Shown in pieces: positions 45,600 through 58,560 of a DNA stretch of 64,000 nucleotides; position 1 is the stretch's first letter, and every line of letters starts with the position of its first letter. Made by a program: the position numbers and the translations under genes. Origin of the DNA: Symsagittifera roscoffensis (lineage: Eukaryota; Xenacoelomorpha; Acoela; Convolutidae); assembly GCF_963678635.1 (NCBI RefSeq), contig NC_087064.1, positions 11,332,819 to 11,396,818 on the forward strand. Direction: 5' to 3'. The notes under the pieces were generated by a model. It was not told the DNA's origin. It ran no database searches and saw only the letters and a program-made list of their open reading frames with translations.

Positions 45600-46320
45600 C
45601 AACATTATGAAAAAACAAAAAGACAACCTCTCAAGTACCAAACGCCGCAGAATCACTAGAAATGACTATGATTCCATACCTAATGGGTGGATCCTCAATA
45701 TCATCAATTAAGCCACTAATGGTATTCACAGGTACAGATCCTGAATACTCTGTAGAAGTTTGTTTAAATGCAGCCACAGCAAACTTAATTTTAAATATAA
45801 CACCTGAACCAATAAATACGCCACTTGACAAAATTGGATACATAGACGTACAGCCTTAATCCAAACTACACTTGATGGCGCAGCCCAAAAATGTTTTTCA
45901 ATTCTATCTATAGATATTAAATCAGATTGGAGAAGATTCACACAAGAATTTTCAAAAATGTTTGATTCTGAAAAAAAAACAAACAACATCAAAGAATTCT
46001 ATGCAACGAATTCCGTAGACTACCCAAGGAAACAATTAAACAACGTGCAGTAAGAATTGAAACTCTAGTCCGAAAAGCATATTCACTCAGTACTCATGAT
46101 TATAAAAATACAAGAATGACAGAAATTTTAAAAATGACTCTAACACCTCAATTACAAAAATAGCAATAAAAGAGAACATCGCCTCCTTCATCAATCCGAG
46201 AAAATGATTTAGACTTTGGAAAACTAGTAGATAAACTAGAACAAGCAGAAATCACAATAAAAATGAAAGAAATAGAAAATCTAAAATTACAATTTGTAAA
46301 CAGCATCTAAACCACTACTT
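45600..46320 (+). pseudogene. gag: gag capsid remnant, first tandem copy
   Basis: The open piece 45,662-45,859 contains SSISSIKPLMVFTGTDPEY. The reading then continues in another frame with TTLDGAAQKCFSIL and SDWRRFTQEFSKMF, and later in a third with KLVDKLEQAEI. The FTG(T)DP start, the helical W/F-rich centre and the position before a basic nucleocapsid fit a Ty3/Gypsy capsid. At least three frame changes and several stops mean no functional product. Confidence 0.7.
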
Positions 46321-46884
46321 CGCAAGTTATTCAGATTCATGACTCCGATACAGAATTATCAGAGAACATTACTGAAATGTTAAACATCTACGAGAAAAAC
46401 GCAAAATTTAAAGGTAGACCATCATTCAAAAACAGCTAAATCTTCTATTATGAATACTCAGACCTATTCCCATTCACAAAGTCAAAATATACAACAACCA
46501 ACTTGAAGCTCGGTTTTTTTTAATGATCAACCACGATCTTTACACGATCAAAGTAAAAATTACCCATTTTTTCATCAAAACAAAAAATACAAAAAATACT
46601 ATACTACAAATCAATCCCCTTATTATACAGCTCATTATTCTCCATCAGAAGATGAGGAATATTATAATGAGAATCATCAACGATTCTATACAAACAAAAG
46701 AGCTCACTCTCACAACATTGATGAACCAGATATTTTCGCACCATATACCTAAAATGAACAAGCACGACAACCAAGAAATAATTCAACATCATACAATAAA
46801 ATTTTTCAATCACAGATTCCAGTCAATACACAATCTTATCAACCAACTCAAATGCATAACGAAACTCCGCTGCCGTAATATTTA

Positions 46885-47600
46885 CAACATTATGAAAAAA
46901 CAAAAAGACAACCTCTCAAGTACCAAACGCCGCAGAATCACTAGAAATGACTATGATTCCATACCTAATGGGTGGATCCTCAATATCATCAAATAAGCCA
47001 CTAATGGTATTCACAGGTACAGATCCTGAATACTCTGTAGAAGTTTGTTTAAATGCAGCCACAGCAAACTTAATTTTAAATATAACACCTGAACCAATAA
47101 ATACGCCACTTGACAAAATTGGATACATAGACGTACAGCCTTAATCCAAACTACACTTGATGGCGCAGCCCAAAAATGTTTTTCAATTCTATCTATAGAT
47201 ATTAAATCAGATTGGAGAAGATTCACACAAGAATTTTCAAAAATGTTTGATTCTGAAAAAAAAACAAACAACATCAAAGAATTCTATGCAACGAATTCCG
47301 TAGACTACCCAAGGAAACAATTAAACAACGTGCAGTAAGAATTGAAACTCTAGTCCGAAAAGCATATTCACTCAGTACTCATGATTATAAAAATACAAGA
47401 ATGACAGAAATTTTAAAAATGACTCTAACACCTCAATTACAAAAATAGCAATAAAAAGAGAACATCGCCTCCTTCATCAATCCGAGAAAATGATTTAGAC
47501 TTTGGAAAACTAGTAGATAAACTAGAACAAGCAGAAATCACAATAAAAATGAAAGAAATAGAAAATCTAAAATTACAATTTGTAAACAGCATCTAAACCA
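46885..47600 (+). pseudogene. gag: gag capsid remnant, second tandem copy
   Basis: Same frames and breaks as the first copy; 46,947-47,144 is the partner of 45,662-45,859 with one residue changed (SSN for SSI). It joins directly to the nucleocapsid-like region at 47.7 kb. Confidence 0.7.
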
Positions 47601-47662
47601 CTACTTCGCAAATTATTCAGATTCATGACTCCGATACAGAATTATCAGAGAACATTACTGAA

Positions 47663-48180
47663 ATGTTAAACATCTACGAGAAAAAAACCCAAAATTTAAA
47701 GGTAGACCATCATTCAAAAAACTCGAACAGTCAAAATAATCAGTATCGAAAAAATTACTCAAGATCAAATTCAAACAGAACAAAATATTCCTTTGATAAA
47801 TCCAGTTTCCATTTAAATTGGCGAAATAGATACTATTCAAAAACTCCTCATATTATAGAAATAGAAGTTACTCCAACGATAAAAACCGAAATTATTCAAA
47901 TGATAGAAACAATCAATATCAAAATAACACATCACGAGATTATTCAAATAATAGATCAAACTATCAAAGACCGAATTAAAAAATTTATCACAAAAGATCA
48001 CGTAACATTTCACAGAACAGAAATTCCAACTATCAAAACAGACAGAGAAATTATTCCCAAATACCACATAGGAAAAACACAAGTTATCAAAATTCGCAGC
48101 AACACTATAGGAGTAGTACATCTAAACATCAAAGACAAATAAATCAAGTACAAACAACTAAAGAAACTCATCGGTATTGA
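47663..48180 (+). pseudogene. gag: Nucleocapsid-like Asn/Arg/Ser-rich region
   Basis: The open frame 47,663-48,142 begins within the capsid tail (MLNIYEK). From about 47,850 another frame shows the characteristic low-complexity basic composition (for example RNRSYSNDKNRNYSNDR), typical of a retroelement nucleocapsid without a CCHC knuckle. It ends at TGA about 48,180. The frame change lies near 47,845. Confidence 0.55.
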
Positions 48181-48225
48181 TAACAGACCCCCCTCACCGG
48201 TATTGATAACAGAGAAAGCACATAA

Positions 48226-48520
48226 TTGCAATTCACAGACAGTGAAAGCGAAACAGAGAACACAATTGCAATTAACATGATTCAAATTGAAATTGACTAC
48301 GAACCAGTTATATACGAACAGCCGATAGAATCATATTACTTCCAAAATTATGATTATTTTCCCCTAAATTACTTTGAAAGACCTATAAATCACAATGAAA
48401 TAATAGTTGACATAGTAGAGGAACTTACAGAAGAAAAACCTACAGAAGGTTCAAGCACAAATCACATTTATCAATATATATATAAAAAAACACAATTACC
48501 TAAATAAAAAATTCGGACAA
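48226..48520 (+). pseudogene. Acidic linker between gag and protease
   Basis: A 93-codon open frame, very acidic and Tyr-rich (EIIVDIVEELTEEKPTEG). It lies directly before the protease remnant and probably belongs to the same polyprotein. No enzymatic motif. Confidence 0.45.
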
Positions 48521-48539
48521 ACCCACTTCTCTTAGAAAG

Positions 48540-49200
48540 CCCAAAAGCGAAAATTTTCAAACACCAGACTGTGAAATTGATTTTCTAATAGCTTCGAGAG
48601 CGGAATCAAACATCATCCACATTCCCACATGGAATGAAATAAAAACTTTACATTTAAAATAAATACTTTTGAAAACAACAAGCGGACTAGCAACAGCACA
48701 AGGATCAAGCTTAACAAACTATAGAAAAACCCAGTTCTTCCTTCTTCGCACTCGAACAATGGAACAAAATAGACTATTTAATAAACCATTTAAACAAACT
48801 TTCCGTATCACAGATATTAAACACATTATCATTAGAATCCCATTTATAACTAAATACATCCCAACTATAAAAAGTTTAAGCACAAGAACAAACAAACAGC
48901 CACCATTTTTCTCCAAATTCTACCCCATATACAACCAAACACGGAAACACCTGAAACCATTAGCAGGTTATGTATACAACTTTTCAATCAAACCAGTTCA
49001 TCAGTATGATAAAGCACAAAATAAACAACGTCTCCATATGTCTGACCATGAATTCGGACAAATTCAAAAATTTTTCGAAGTAACAATTTTATCTATTAAT
49101 TACATGAAAACTTCAAACTCAGATATGATTTCCTTACATGTATATAACAACTCTCCATACAAATTAACCTTACCTCTAGGACTCCTAGGTTAATGTGAAA
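48540..49200 (+). pseudogene. pol: Retropepsin protease remnant and start of pol
   Basis: FLIASRAESN at about 48,579-48,608 stands where an aspartic protease has its D-S/T-G triad, but Asp is Ala and Gly is Arg, so the catalytic site is gone. The 174-codon frame 48,669-49,193 continues with the protease-RT connecting region and ends LTLPLGLLG. Frameshifts separate the two pieces. Confidence 0.6.
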
Positions 49201-49241
49201 CTAATGCAACAACTTCTCCCACAAAAGAAGTAGCATATAAA

Positions 49242-50300
49242 GTGAATAAAAATTTACAACTATTAAATATATGTCATTTAACAATTCTTGACGAAGAACT
49301 ATCGATAAAGAATATAATAAGCAACCAAAAACGCAGCACAGATTATTTCACAAAAACACTTTACTTTAAACCAACATTTCAAATAACAAAAAAACACAGC
49401 AGAACAGCAAAAATTCCATACAACGTTCAGTTTTCAATTTTCTCAGTTAACACAAAAAGAATTTGAACAATTAGCCGACTTACTATTGAAATGCCCAAAA
49501 GTTTACGGAACATCTAAATTTGATTTTGGAAAAGTAAACTCATCACCACATTTACTTAATATAGTTTTCAAAAAACAACGAGCAAGTAAAATTTCAATCT
49601 AATTGCAAGACAAAGTTAACAGATTTTGGACGTATTAGAACAATATGAAATCATTTCCCCAGTAAATAAAGAAGAACAGCCAAAAGGCAACAGATTTATC
49701 AACTCCGTTATAATTTTAGAAAAGGAGAATCATTGAAAATAGTTCTAAATGCAAGATACCTCAATTCACTCATTGATGAATCTAAATTTCATTGGCCTAT
49801 TGAACCAATTCAAGTAATTAGCACAAAAAAACGGTAAATACTTCACAACAGCAGACATGAATAGCGCATATGATCAAATGCGACTCAATGATGAACAATC
49901 GCGACGCTTAATAAAATTCGTTATTGGAAACCATTAATACGAATTTAATAGACTATTTTATGGAATTTCCATAGGACCAGCAGCATTCTCAGCATTTATG
50001 AGCAAATTTTTTCGACCATTCATACTTAACAAAAATGCAAAAACATATTTAGACGATATTTTCATGCAATCACAAACAAAAGACGAAATGTTGACTGTCT
50101 TAGAAAAATATCACCAGGTATTACTAAAAAAAAACATGAAAGCAGCACCAAATAAATCAAATTTTTTTTCTGACCCGTGTAAAATCCCTTGGATACATTA
50201 TAGAAAGAAACACTATAACTCCATTAAAATCCCGCATAGACGCAATTCAAAAACTCTAACCTCCTTCCAATAAAAGAAAAAACAAGAATTTCTTGGAGTG
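49242..50300 (+). pseudogene. pol: Reverse transcriptase remnant
   Basis: RT landmarks in order: TADMNSAYDQ near 49,850 (motif A position), LFYGISIGPAAFSAFM near 49,960 (motif B), and TYLDDIFMQS with the catalytic YLDD at 50,046-50,057 (motif C). A TAA replaces a sense codon at about 49,937 and several single-base frame changes break the upstream part. The thumb/connection continues to about 50,270. Domain order and the YLDD form fit Ty3/Gypsy. Confidence 0.85.
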
Positions 50301-50330
50301 CTAAGTTTTTTGAGTAAATGAGCATATAAA

Positions 50331-50791
50331 GTGCGATTATACTTAAAACCATTCTATAATATTCTTAGACAACAAAATAATTTTGAATGGACATCAGAAC
50401 AATTCTCAAACACATTCCCAGATCCAGATCAACCGTTTTATGGTATGTGCAGCGCCTCCAGCTTTGGCATCGGCGCAGCATTATTACAATCTCACAATAG
50501 AACAAATAAAATGAACCTCATTTCAGCAAATTCAAGAATATTTAACAAGCTGAACTTAGACTCTCTACTCTTATGAGAGAACGCACAGCCATAAATCATA
50601 CCCTCACAGAATATGAATTTTTAATACTTGGATCAAAACCTCCAACATTTTTATTCACAGATCATAATCTCATAATTTATCTTTTCACACAGAAATCAAA
50701 TCCAAACCATAGTGTTAATAGATTTCAAATAATTTTAATGAAATTCCCAAACTTACATGTAATGGACAGCATTACCCGATACTCTCAGTAG
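50331..50791 (+). pseudogene. pol: RNase H remnant
   Basis: Two open pieces (50,331-50,576 and 50,573-50,791). The first has FYGMCSASSFGIGAALLQ. The motif in active enzymes is CDAS, so the catalytic Asp is Ser here (codon at 50,451-50,453). The second has FLFTDHNLIIYLF, the C-terminal TDH motif. Confidence 0.8.
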
Positions 50792-50799
50792 AAATACAC

Positions 50800-51480
50800 C
50801 ACCTGAATTATTAACAAGAGAAACAACAGTAGACATACCACAAAACATTAAAAATTTTCTTGCAAAAGATGAAACTTCACCACGATTACAATGCAAACAT
50901 GCAGTAAGAAATGACATTGACCAATCACAAATAAACCATTTACAGCACTTCCCACTATACTTAGATTGTCAAAACAATCAATATGAAGTAGATCTACTAG
51001 GTAAATCACTTTAAACCAATACCATATTCATCATGGATTAAAAACAATACACAACAAAAACCAATCGGACAACAATCGTACAAGACAGACCTGTTCCCTT
51101 TAGTAGAAAAGGAAAACCCAACTGGATATATAAATTTATCAGTCCCACCAAACAATGATTCAAACTACACAATAAGTCAAGTCTTTAACCTCCATGACCC
51201 TCTAGATACAATACCTCTATCAAAAATAGGCATTGAAAAAATTTTTCTACCAAACACAGAAAAAATAACCTTAGAGTTACTAAAGAATTATCAAAACCTT
51301 GACCCAGTTAATAGACAATTAAAATCTCGCACAAAAAAAAACCAAACCAATTATAGCCGATATTACAGTTCTAGGAAGTAAAACACTCCTTAGATATTTT
51401 AAAATTCAATAACCCGTCTATAAACGAAAATACAGATATTTTAGAAAACCAAGCAACTGATCTCAAAGTTTCTTGCCTAC
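50800..51480 (+). pseudogene. pol: pol linker region between RNase H and integrase
   Basis: Multiple frames each with short coding-like pieces (for example LLTRETTVDIPQNIKNFLAK). No domain motif. Stops and frameshifts throughout. Confidence 0.5.
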
Positions 51481-52340
51481 CTTTAAGTATGATGCTTCTA
51501 GCTTTTCATACTTCACAACCATTACACATTAAAGGACACTCAGGATCACAAAAAACATCCTCAATTTTTTTATTTTCCAAATGCACCGATTTGGATTAAA
51601 TCAAAGATTCTGCAAAGATTGCATTACATGCCATTTAAATAAACCATACCCAAATTAAAATCATATTGCAGAAAAACACGATTTCAAAGGACAAAGTCTA
51701 TACTTTAATCACAAAATCTCATTTGATAAAAAAGGAAAAAGGACAAATATCACCGTCCTCAGAAGGAAACTCATATATAAAGGTTATAGTCGACGCAATT
51801 ACACACTACTCAGCACTTAAGCCAGTACCCCATTATAATGCTTTTTATGCATATACTAAATTCTATGAACACTGGATAGCAAAATTCGGATTAACCGAAA
51901 ACCTTGTTCGGATTAACCGCACTGAATTCATAAACCACATACATCTCATGCACCTTGGACTAATGAACTAGTCAAAGGAACGAACCGTCCATTACAAGAA
52001 TATAGTTATTGGTCAATAGATGTAAACTTATTTGCCTTATCTTATAATTCACAAATAACAACCACTTAAGGACTATCACCCTATGAGATCTTTTTTAATC
52101 ATAAACCACAAAAAAAAACAATAAAATTCACAGCAAATGCTTCAAAAAACACACAAGGTTATTGTCAACCCACAAAAGAATCAATATGTTATAATCTACC
52201 ACTACATACACACGATGAAGATCACTTTCATCATCCCCAAATTTTAAAACTAGCTTCTGGTACACATACCGAATGGATTTGAAATAGAGATAATAATCAT
52301 AACGAAATTTATCAAAAAGTAGCAAAAAACTAATACAAAA
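51481..52340 (+). pseudogene. pol: Integrase remnant: zinc finger and core
   Basis: The HHCC finger shows as KGHSGSQKT (about 51,532) and CKDCITCHLNKPYPN (51,611 on), in different frames. The core begins in the frame 51,666-51,971 with VIVDAITHYSALKPVP (first catalytic Asp). The second catalytic site reads NRTEF where DNGTEF is usual, so the Asp is lost. Sequence between about 51,950 and 52,010, where the third acidic residue should lie, is deleted. Confidence 0.8.
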
Positions 52341-53000
52341 ACAAAATTTGAATTCCCAAATAAATTTTCGATTTACACCAGCTACAAATTTAAAAAGCGG
52401 AACATACGTTTTAATTCCAAATTTTACAACACAAAAAGGAATTTCTAAAAACTTACAACCACTCCGAAAAAGACCATATCAAATCAATGACGAACTCACT
52501 GAAGTAACATAAAAACATATAGATTCAAACAAAAAAGACAACGCGAAAACTACGCCAAAGTTCAACGCCAAAACAACGCCAAGACAACGCCAAGACAACG
52601 CCAAAGTTCAACGCCAAAACTATCTCTTACCTTACTACCCAAAAGAATACGCTCCTCGCGAGCTCACTCAATTATATTCCTTTACAGAACTTAAGGTTAT
52701 TCACGATCACTCTGATAACAATCCAAATCGAAAAACTAATTGGAATAATTTTCAAAAACCTTTAGAACAAAAAAAAATTTAAAAAAATTACACAATAAAC
52801 ATCGCAAGAGTTAGATAACAAGATATCTCAAAAAAAAAGAAAAAATCGAAAATTAGAAGAAAAAACTATACCACAAGATCTAAAAGAAAAATCTCAACAT
52901 AGGCAATCTTCACCACGTCAAATCAGCCCCGAAAAGACTATAAAACATTCATTCCTCAATCTAAAATAATAAAGAAAGTTGAATTTCAGAAACCACTTTA
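52341..53000 (+). pseudogene. pol: Integrase C-terminal region remnant
   Basis: Contains PLRKRPYQIND at about 52,463-52,490, which resembles the GPY/F module of Ty3/Gypsy integrases. Then LLPYYPKEYALRELTQLY near 52,622. A minisatellite interrupts the frame. It ends in a Lys-rich tail and a stop about 53,000. Confidence 0.6.
52540..52622 (+). repeat. Minisatellite, CAACGCCAA units
   Basis: About seven copies of an 11-13-base unit around CAACGCCAARA, inside the decayed integrase C-terminus. Expanded after loss of function, since it breaks the frame. Confidence 0.75.
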
Positions 53001-53376
53001 AAATTAATTATCATTTTCACTTCTCTAAATATCTTTTAAAGACCGTTTTTTATTTTCTCAATATCCATGCGGAAAAACACTTGAACAAACTAGTTCAATT
53101 TTAACCAATCAGAACCTTTCGGAATCATCAACTCAATTATGACACGACTTCTTTAGCCGTCAAATAAAAACCTTCAAGCGTATCTCTAACTATAACTCAA
53201 AGACCTCCAGGCCAAAAATAAGCAACCCGCTCAAATTTGAGAACTGAAATAAACAAAATCTCAATATTACAACCCTCCCCTATCAATTACCGTCAAGAAA
53301 ACAAGTTAAATTAGGTTAAAATAATCCGACCACACTTGAATTTAGCCTCAAAAAATAAAAAAAAAATAATTCGACA

Positions 53377-53405
53377 GAAAGAAACATTTCTTCAATGTTT
53401 CTTTC
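53377..53405 (+). other. Perfect 12-base-pair hairpin
   Basis: The arms GAAAGAAACATT and AATGTTTCTTTC pair fully around a TCTTC loop. It lies in the non-coding gap between pol and env. It could be an RNA signal of the element or chance. Confidence 0.6.
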
Positions 53406-53849
53406 TCAAACAGTCAATCATATTCAACAAAATCTTTTAATTTTTTTTCAATAATTTCATTTTTGTCAAACTCCTTATTGTATAATCCTTATAGCTGATA
53501 CCCTAGAAATCTTACTCCTCCTAATAATTTTTTGCAATTTTTTCATCATTTTCTATTCCATAGCTCAATCCTACATTAATTTTGCAAAAAACCTTGACCA
53601 CCTCCTCAGGTACGAAATTTCAATAATTATCTAAATGTTACGACACCTATTCAGCAAAAAAGATGTTTTCTACTTTTTGTGATATTTCTCACATTTTTAA
53701 AATCCCTAATTATGACAATATGTAAATGCATAAAAAAGGCAATAATAATTTTTGGATTAGCAACGATACTCTTAATTCTTTTCATCGAAGAATATTACAA
53801 TTAACATAAAATATCGTCGTACTTAATCACCTTTTTTCAAATTATCCAA

Positions 53850-56560
53850 AGTTGCTAATCAACAACATCCACACCAGTCCCCACCAACAACATCCCAAGA
53901 ACCTTCAAAAAAACCAACAAATAGTCAAACAAATAATCCCCAATCATCAACACTCATTTCTTTTCAAGACAACACATATACATTTGAGAAAGACACGCAC
54001 GATTGTCAGAACCTTTAGAACCAGTAATTCAACAAGCACCTCTAAGCGAACCACAATACGAACCAGTTTATAAAATATACCCCCCTCTCCATCAAGACCT
54101 TAACATTTCAAGACACCTAGGCCAAAATAAAAAAACGCTCGAAACATATAGACAAATTATACATTCAAGACGGAATAGTATTTTTCAAACCCCAGAATTT
54201 AATTCAAAATACCTCAGTCGCCAATATCAAATCCTCTAGACCTTTCCAATAGCACAATCCAAAGTACATCCCAACCAAATCAACAACAAAATATCTCAAA
54301 CATACCCTTATTTTACCGGACCTCAAGATTTACTAGTCACAGATTATGATTGTGAAGAAAATGAACAATACGCTTTACTGAAAAGTCCGTGCTATAACAT
54401 TAACAACTGGATATACATTCACAGCTACATCCGAAAAGAAAGTACATTGTTCTCAAGTCTCAAATGGTAATAAAAATAGACGAGATCATGAATCTTTCGA
54501 CCAAAGTGATATCGAAAGACTTTTACATCTCAGCCCTGACGGCTGTAAAAACGAACTTAGCCGATTAAAACTTTCATCAGACAAAATCACAAACAGAAAA
54601 TTAGTAACTTTTCAAGTTTTCCCAGACTCTGCACATCAGGCTGAACTTGAAAGAAACCAAGGCCATATAAAGTTATATGATAAATAACTTATGATCTCCA
54701 TGAAAAAATTTGGACACCACATACCGGAATAAACAATCTCTCAAATTGTAAAGCAGATACTAAAAATTAAGGATATCAAGAAATATTGTTTTTTGATTGG
54801 AAAATAAAACTTGAAAAAGTACAACTAACACGAGATTTAAAAAATGACACCATAATTTAACAAGGAACCCGACTCCCTTGCAAAATTGACCAAGGATTTT
54901 GCCAACCCACTACACGAACACAAGCAACTATTGTTTGGTTCCACGTAAACACATGTACCACATTTCAAGTAGCAAAAATACACGATAGAATGATAAAACT
55001 TCAACAAAAATATTTCATTAAATCAATCCAGTTTGAAGAAGTAAACTCAGACAAAATCAGACAAAATAGTTTTAACTTTAGAAAGATTCACAATATCGAA
55101 AACAAGCTGACACATTTCCAAACTTACCCAGAAACAGAAATCGCTTGTAAATACAGCACACTAATTTATAAGACACAATATTCAGAAATTCTTGTCTAAA
55201 TTGAACAAGGATTCGGCATGAATACAGGTAAATTACATCACCATACAACATGTAACACCTCATGCTTCAACTAACGACGAAATTTCATACATACCAGCAC
55301 ATCTTCTAAAAAACAGAGGAAGAACTGTTGGAAAATTTAAACCACAAGACAAAGACAGTACACGTTTACAAGAACTATCATTTATGAACAAAAATTATTT
55401 TGGCGCAATCCATTATGACATTCACCCAGACATGAAATTAAACTACACAATAAGTAGAATTTTTCAAGAAATGTCTTTATCAGAACTTGAAACACTACAT
55501 AACTTATGCGAACTTGAGAGAACACAAATTTTACAATCTTTTGCACTTGCAGTATTGAAAATTCCTTATGCAGGATATTTATTATCAGGAAAAAGATAAA
55601 ATTTTATTGACTAAGAAGGAAAGATACTATGGTATTACACTTGTACCAGAAAAGTATCACCATGGTATGTTTTTGAAGATAAAATATGTAATAAGAGAGT
55701 TCCCAAATTCTATCAAAAAAATTAAGTATATTTTGTTTACACACTCTCACGCAGAACTTATTTTTGGGATACAGCCGTCCCATGTGGTTCAGAAAACAGC
55801 CCCAATGTAGTACAATTAAATCTTGATGAAGATAAATATTACCTTCTCACACCATATCCTACACTTATGCAACCATTAAAGAAGTTTTCACAAATAAGTA
55901 TTAGAGCAATTGCCCGAAACCCCAACAATGAAACACAGTCAATATGTATATACTCTCAATCATACATTCAACATGACATCAGTACACAACAATTTCAAGA
56001 ACTAATCACAAAAATGGACACCATACAACGACAATCCATAGATCAAAACTTACGTAAACTTGCAGAAGCCACAGGCTTTTCAGAAATTTACGCACAAGAC
56101 TACGGAGGATATTTCAAGGACATCAAAGATTACATTTATTTAAATGAGGAAAAACATAGACCACAGGATATTTCAACAATAAACATTTTCAGTTTCGTAA
56201 CTTTGAAAAACGAACTTCTTGCCTTTCTATGATGGCCTCATTACATCTTAGAAAGATTGACTATATTACACGCAATGTTTAATTTTATTGGATTTCTTTC
56301 TGTCAATACTAAAAAGAATCTATAATACGCGCGCATTACATATACAAGTAAACAAACAAGGAAGCGTAGCACGCATAATTTTTGCAGGATTTTTCGGAAT
56401 TTCTTCCACATCTATTAATAAAATACTTTTAGACGCTCAATTAAAAGAATACAATACAAACTATCAACAGCACCGAATACATATGAGGATTCTCAAAACA
56501 ATACAAATACAACGCCTACTACACCACAGTTTCAAACAATAAGTCATAATCATCCATTAT
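53850..56560 (+). pseudogene. env: env-like glycoprotein remnant, first plus copy
   Basis: It lies between pol and the extra ORF. Open pieces: 54,003-54,239, 54,990-55,199, 55,384-55,599, 55,568-55,810, 55,867-56,232 and 56,288-56,542, in changing frames. Recognisable blocks shared with the other copies include ELERTQILQS and ATGFSEIYAQDYGGYF. A hydrophobic stretch (ARIIFAGFFGI) near 56,370 may be the membrane anchor region. About 790 bases near 54,300 that copy 2 retains are missing here. The glycoprotein class is not resolved, and the gene is not intact. Confidence 0.6.
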
Positions 56561-56699
56561 CCTTAGTATCACAAAATTTTAGAAATATAGCCCTGACAGA
56601 GCACATCTCTTCAAGACATAGTTACCAACAAAACCCGATTACACACAGTCTAACACCGACTGAATATAGACGACACATATGAACAAATCATAGAACAAC

Positions 56700-58560
56700 C
56701 ACACACCACAAATTTTCGTTCTCAGAACAATCATAGTTTTTATCTCACGATGAGCCACCAAATTGGAAGACTCCATCGCTCAATTTCTTATCCATCCAAC
56801 ATTCGAAGCAATTTTCCTGTCATACCACTATTTGCTTTCCCTCACCTGGATCATCTCATGCTAACACTTCATCCAGCATGGATTCAGATACTAATTCCAA
56901 CACCACTGTATATAACACTATTTCCCAATTTAACAATTCAAACATCGAAACCCCTGACAAATTGGCCAACTCAGAACCCAGCCCATCTTTATTTTCCCAA
57001 CCCCCTCGTCAACCTCTTCATTGCCAAATAAAAATTGAACCTCCTTCCACTCCCTTTTCCCTTACTGACGTAACACCCACATATTCCCCCCTGACCAGTG
57101 ACAAGTCCGACACCAACAGCCCTGTAATTCTACAATTAGCTAATGAACTGATAATATTATCACACTACAGCAGCAATTACAGGACCCTCAAACACTAACC
57201 ATTCGCCAACTATGACATTCCATAACATCATCGAACCCATCAACCCCAATTCCTTCAACAAACCCAACTCCCTCGACTACAAACCGAAAATTCCTTAGCC
57301 CATAGAACCTTTAAAAGAAAATTCCCCCATACCCCATTTCTGTCTCACCCTCAAGTATGTTTACCCTCTTCAAGTATGTTTACCCTTATCCGACAATACT
57401 TTTATTTTTACTCAGACCCTAACAATGAATACCCTAGTTGTGTAAATGAACACGTATTATACCCAACACTTTCATGGAAATCATTTTATCACTGTACTAA
57501 TCCACTGTCACTTCCACTATACAACACCCCTATGATAATGAACAATGCAGCACTCAACTCTACCATTTAACAACAGCTCTCTCTCCAAAACAATTTATTC
57601 AAATCGGATATCAACAGTCACTTATTAGATTCACCGGACCCAAAGCTAATCAGTATTCCATCGATCACTTAGATCATCATATTATGAGAGCAAATGAATA
57701 CACCTCCTTAGATACTGATAGAAATGCTAACCCTCAACTAACAGAAAAATTTTTCATTGAAACATAATACGTTTTCAGCCTCAATGCTCTGGATAACAAG
57801 TACGATCACGTGATTTCAGCAGCACTTCGTGACAACCAAGCTTATGACTCATAATTTAACAAATTTAACAACTTTTCACTTACTTTTCATTTCCTCACAC
57901 CCAAAGAACGTGATTTGCACTGTTCACACGACATAATGTTACGTACTAAGCAAACGCACACTTACACTTACCATAAATTCATCCAACATCATTACACTCA
58001 TAACACACCATCCCAACAAATTCATCAGATATTTCAATACTTTAACTCCAAATATACCATTCGTTCTCAACTTCACTTGTTGCATTAAAATTACTAAACT
58101 ACAAGGCATCTCCGCATTATAATCCCATCACCCAGATGTTTGTATTCTGCCCCTTAACCAAGACCTTCAACGTAGACGAATCCCGCCCACTAATTGTCCC
58201 ACACAAATTCTCTACAGCCCGTCGAAGTCTCGATCCTAGAACTCATCCATAACAACAAATGTAACTACAAACTTTGTAACCTCATCCAAAATAAACCATA
58301 TGAGTTCTCAACTAACACTGAAGAACACAAAATCATTAAAGCACTCGAATTGCTTTGGCCACTTCTCCAAAATAAACATATCATTCGCTTAATAGCTAAA
58401 CTACTAACATCATCGGATATCATCCACGATGTTTTCACCATGGATTCTTCGCAGATGATTAAGGTAAATATGAATTAAATAAATTATACAAACAAATTAG
58501 AACAAAACTAACCATTCTCTATAAATGTTTTCCCTTTTTCTCTAGTCTTCACCGCACGAT
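56700..58560 (+). pseudogene. Extra 3' ORF of the retroelement (after env), plus copy
   Basis: Coding-like pieces at 56,878-57,198 (starting MDSDTNSNTTVYNTIS; Ser/Thr/Pro/Asn-rich), 57,376-57,570, then short pieces, and 58,194-58,478 (ordinary composition; KALELLWPLLQNKHIIRL). The same blocks in the same order occur in the minus copy at 18,379-17,320 and in the tandem copy after 62.7 kb. The last block reaches GATTAAG at 58,463, followed by an intron-like segment and a short second piece ending TGA about 58,605. No homology is recognised; it is not gag, pol or env. Confidence 0.5.
58464..58545 (+). other. Putative 82-base intron in the extra 3' ORF
   Basis: GTAAATATG at 58,464 and TTTTCCCTTTTTCTCTAG ending at 58,545. 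The minus-oriented copy has GTAATATG and an identical acceptor tract at 17,397-17,320 (78 bases). Both sit at the same place right after the MDSS..I block. Confidence 0.5.

Larger units (their letters stand above)
45141..47721 (+). repeat. Tandem duplication of gag, unit about 1,286 bases
   Basis: 45,150-46,435 is repeated at 46,436-47,721 with only a few changes and small indels. Both copies carry the same frameshifts (same ORF breaks in the capsid region), so the duplication happened after the gene had decayed and is recent. Confidence 0.92.

Noticed and set aside
53377-53405. Rho-independent terminator
   Set aside because: This is eukaryotic DNA and the stem lacks a following T-run; it was recorded only as a hairpin.
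55078-55263. Minus-strand ORFs across the plus retroelement (also 45,319-45,528, 47,837-48,121, 59,334-59,564)
   Set aside because: Shadows of the decayed plus-strand genes, with no motif of their own.
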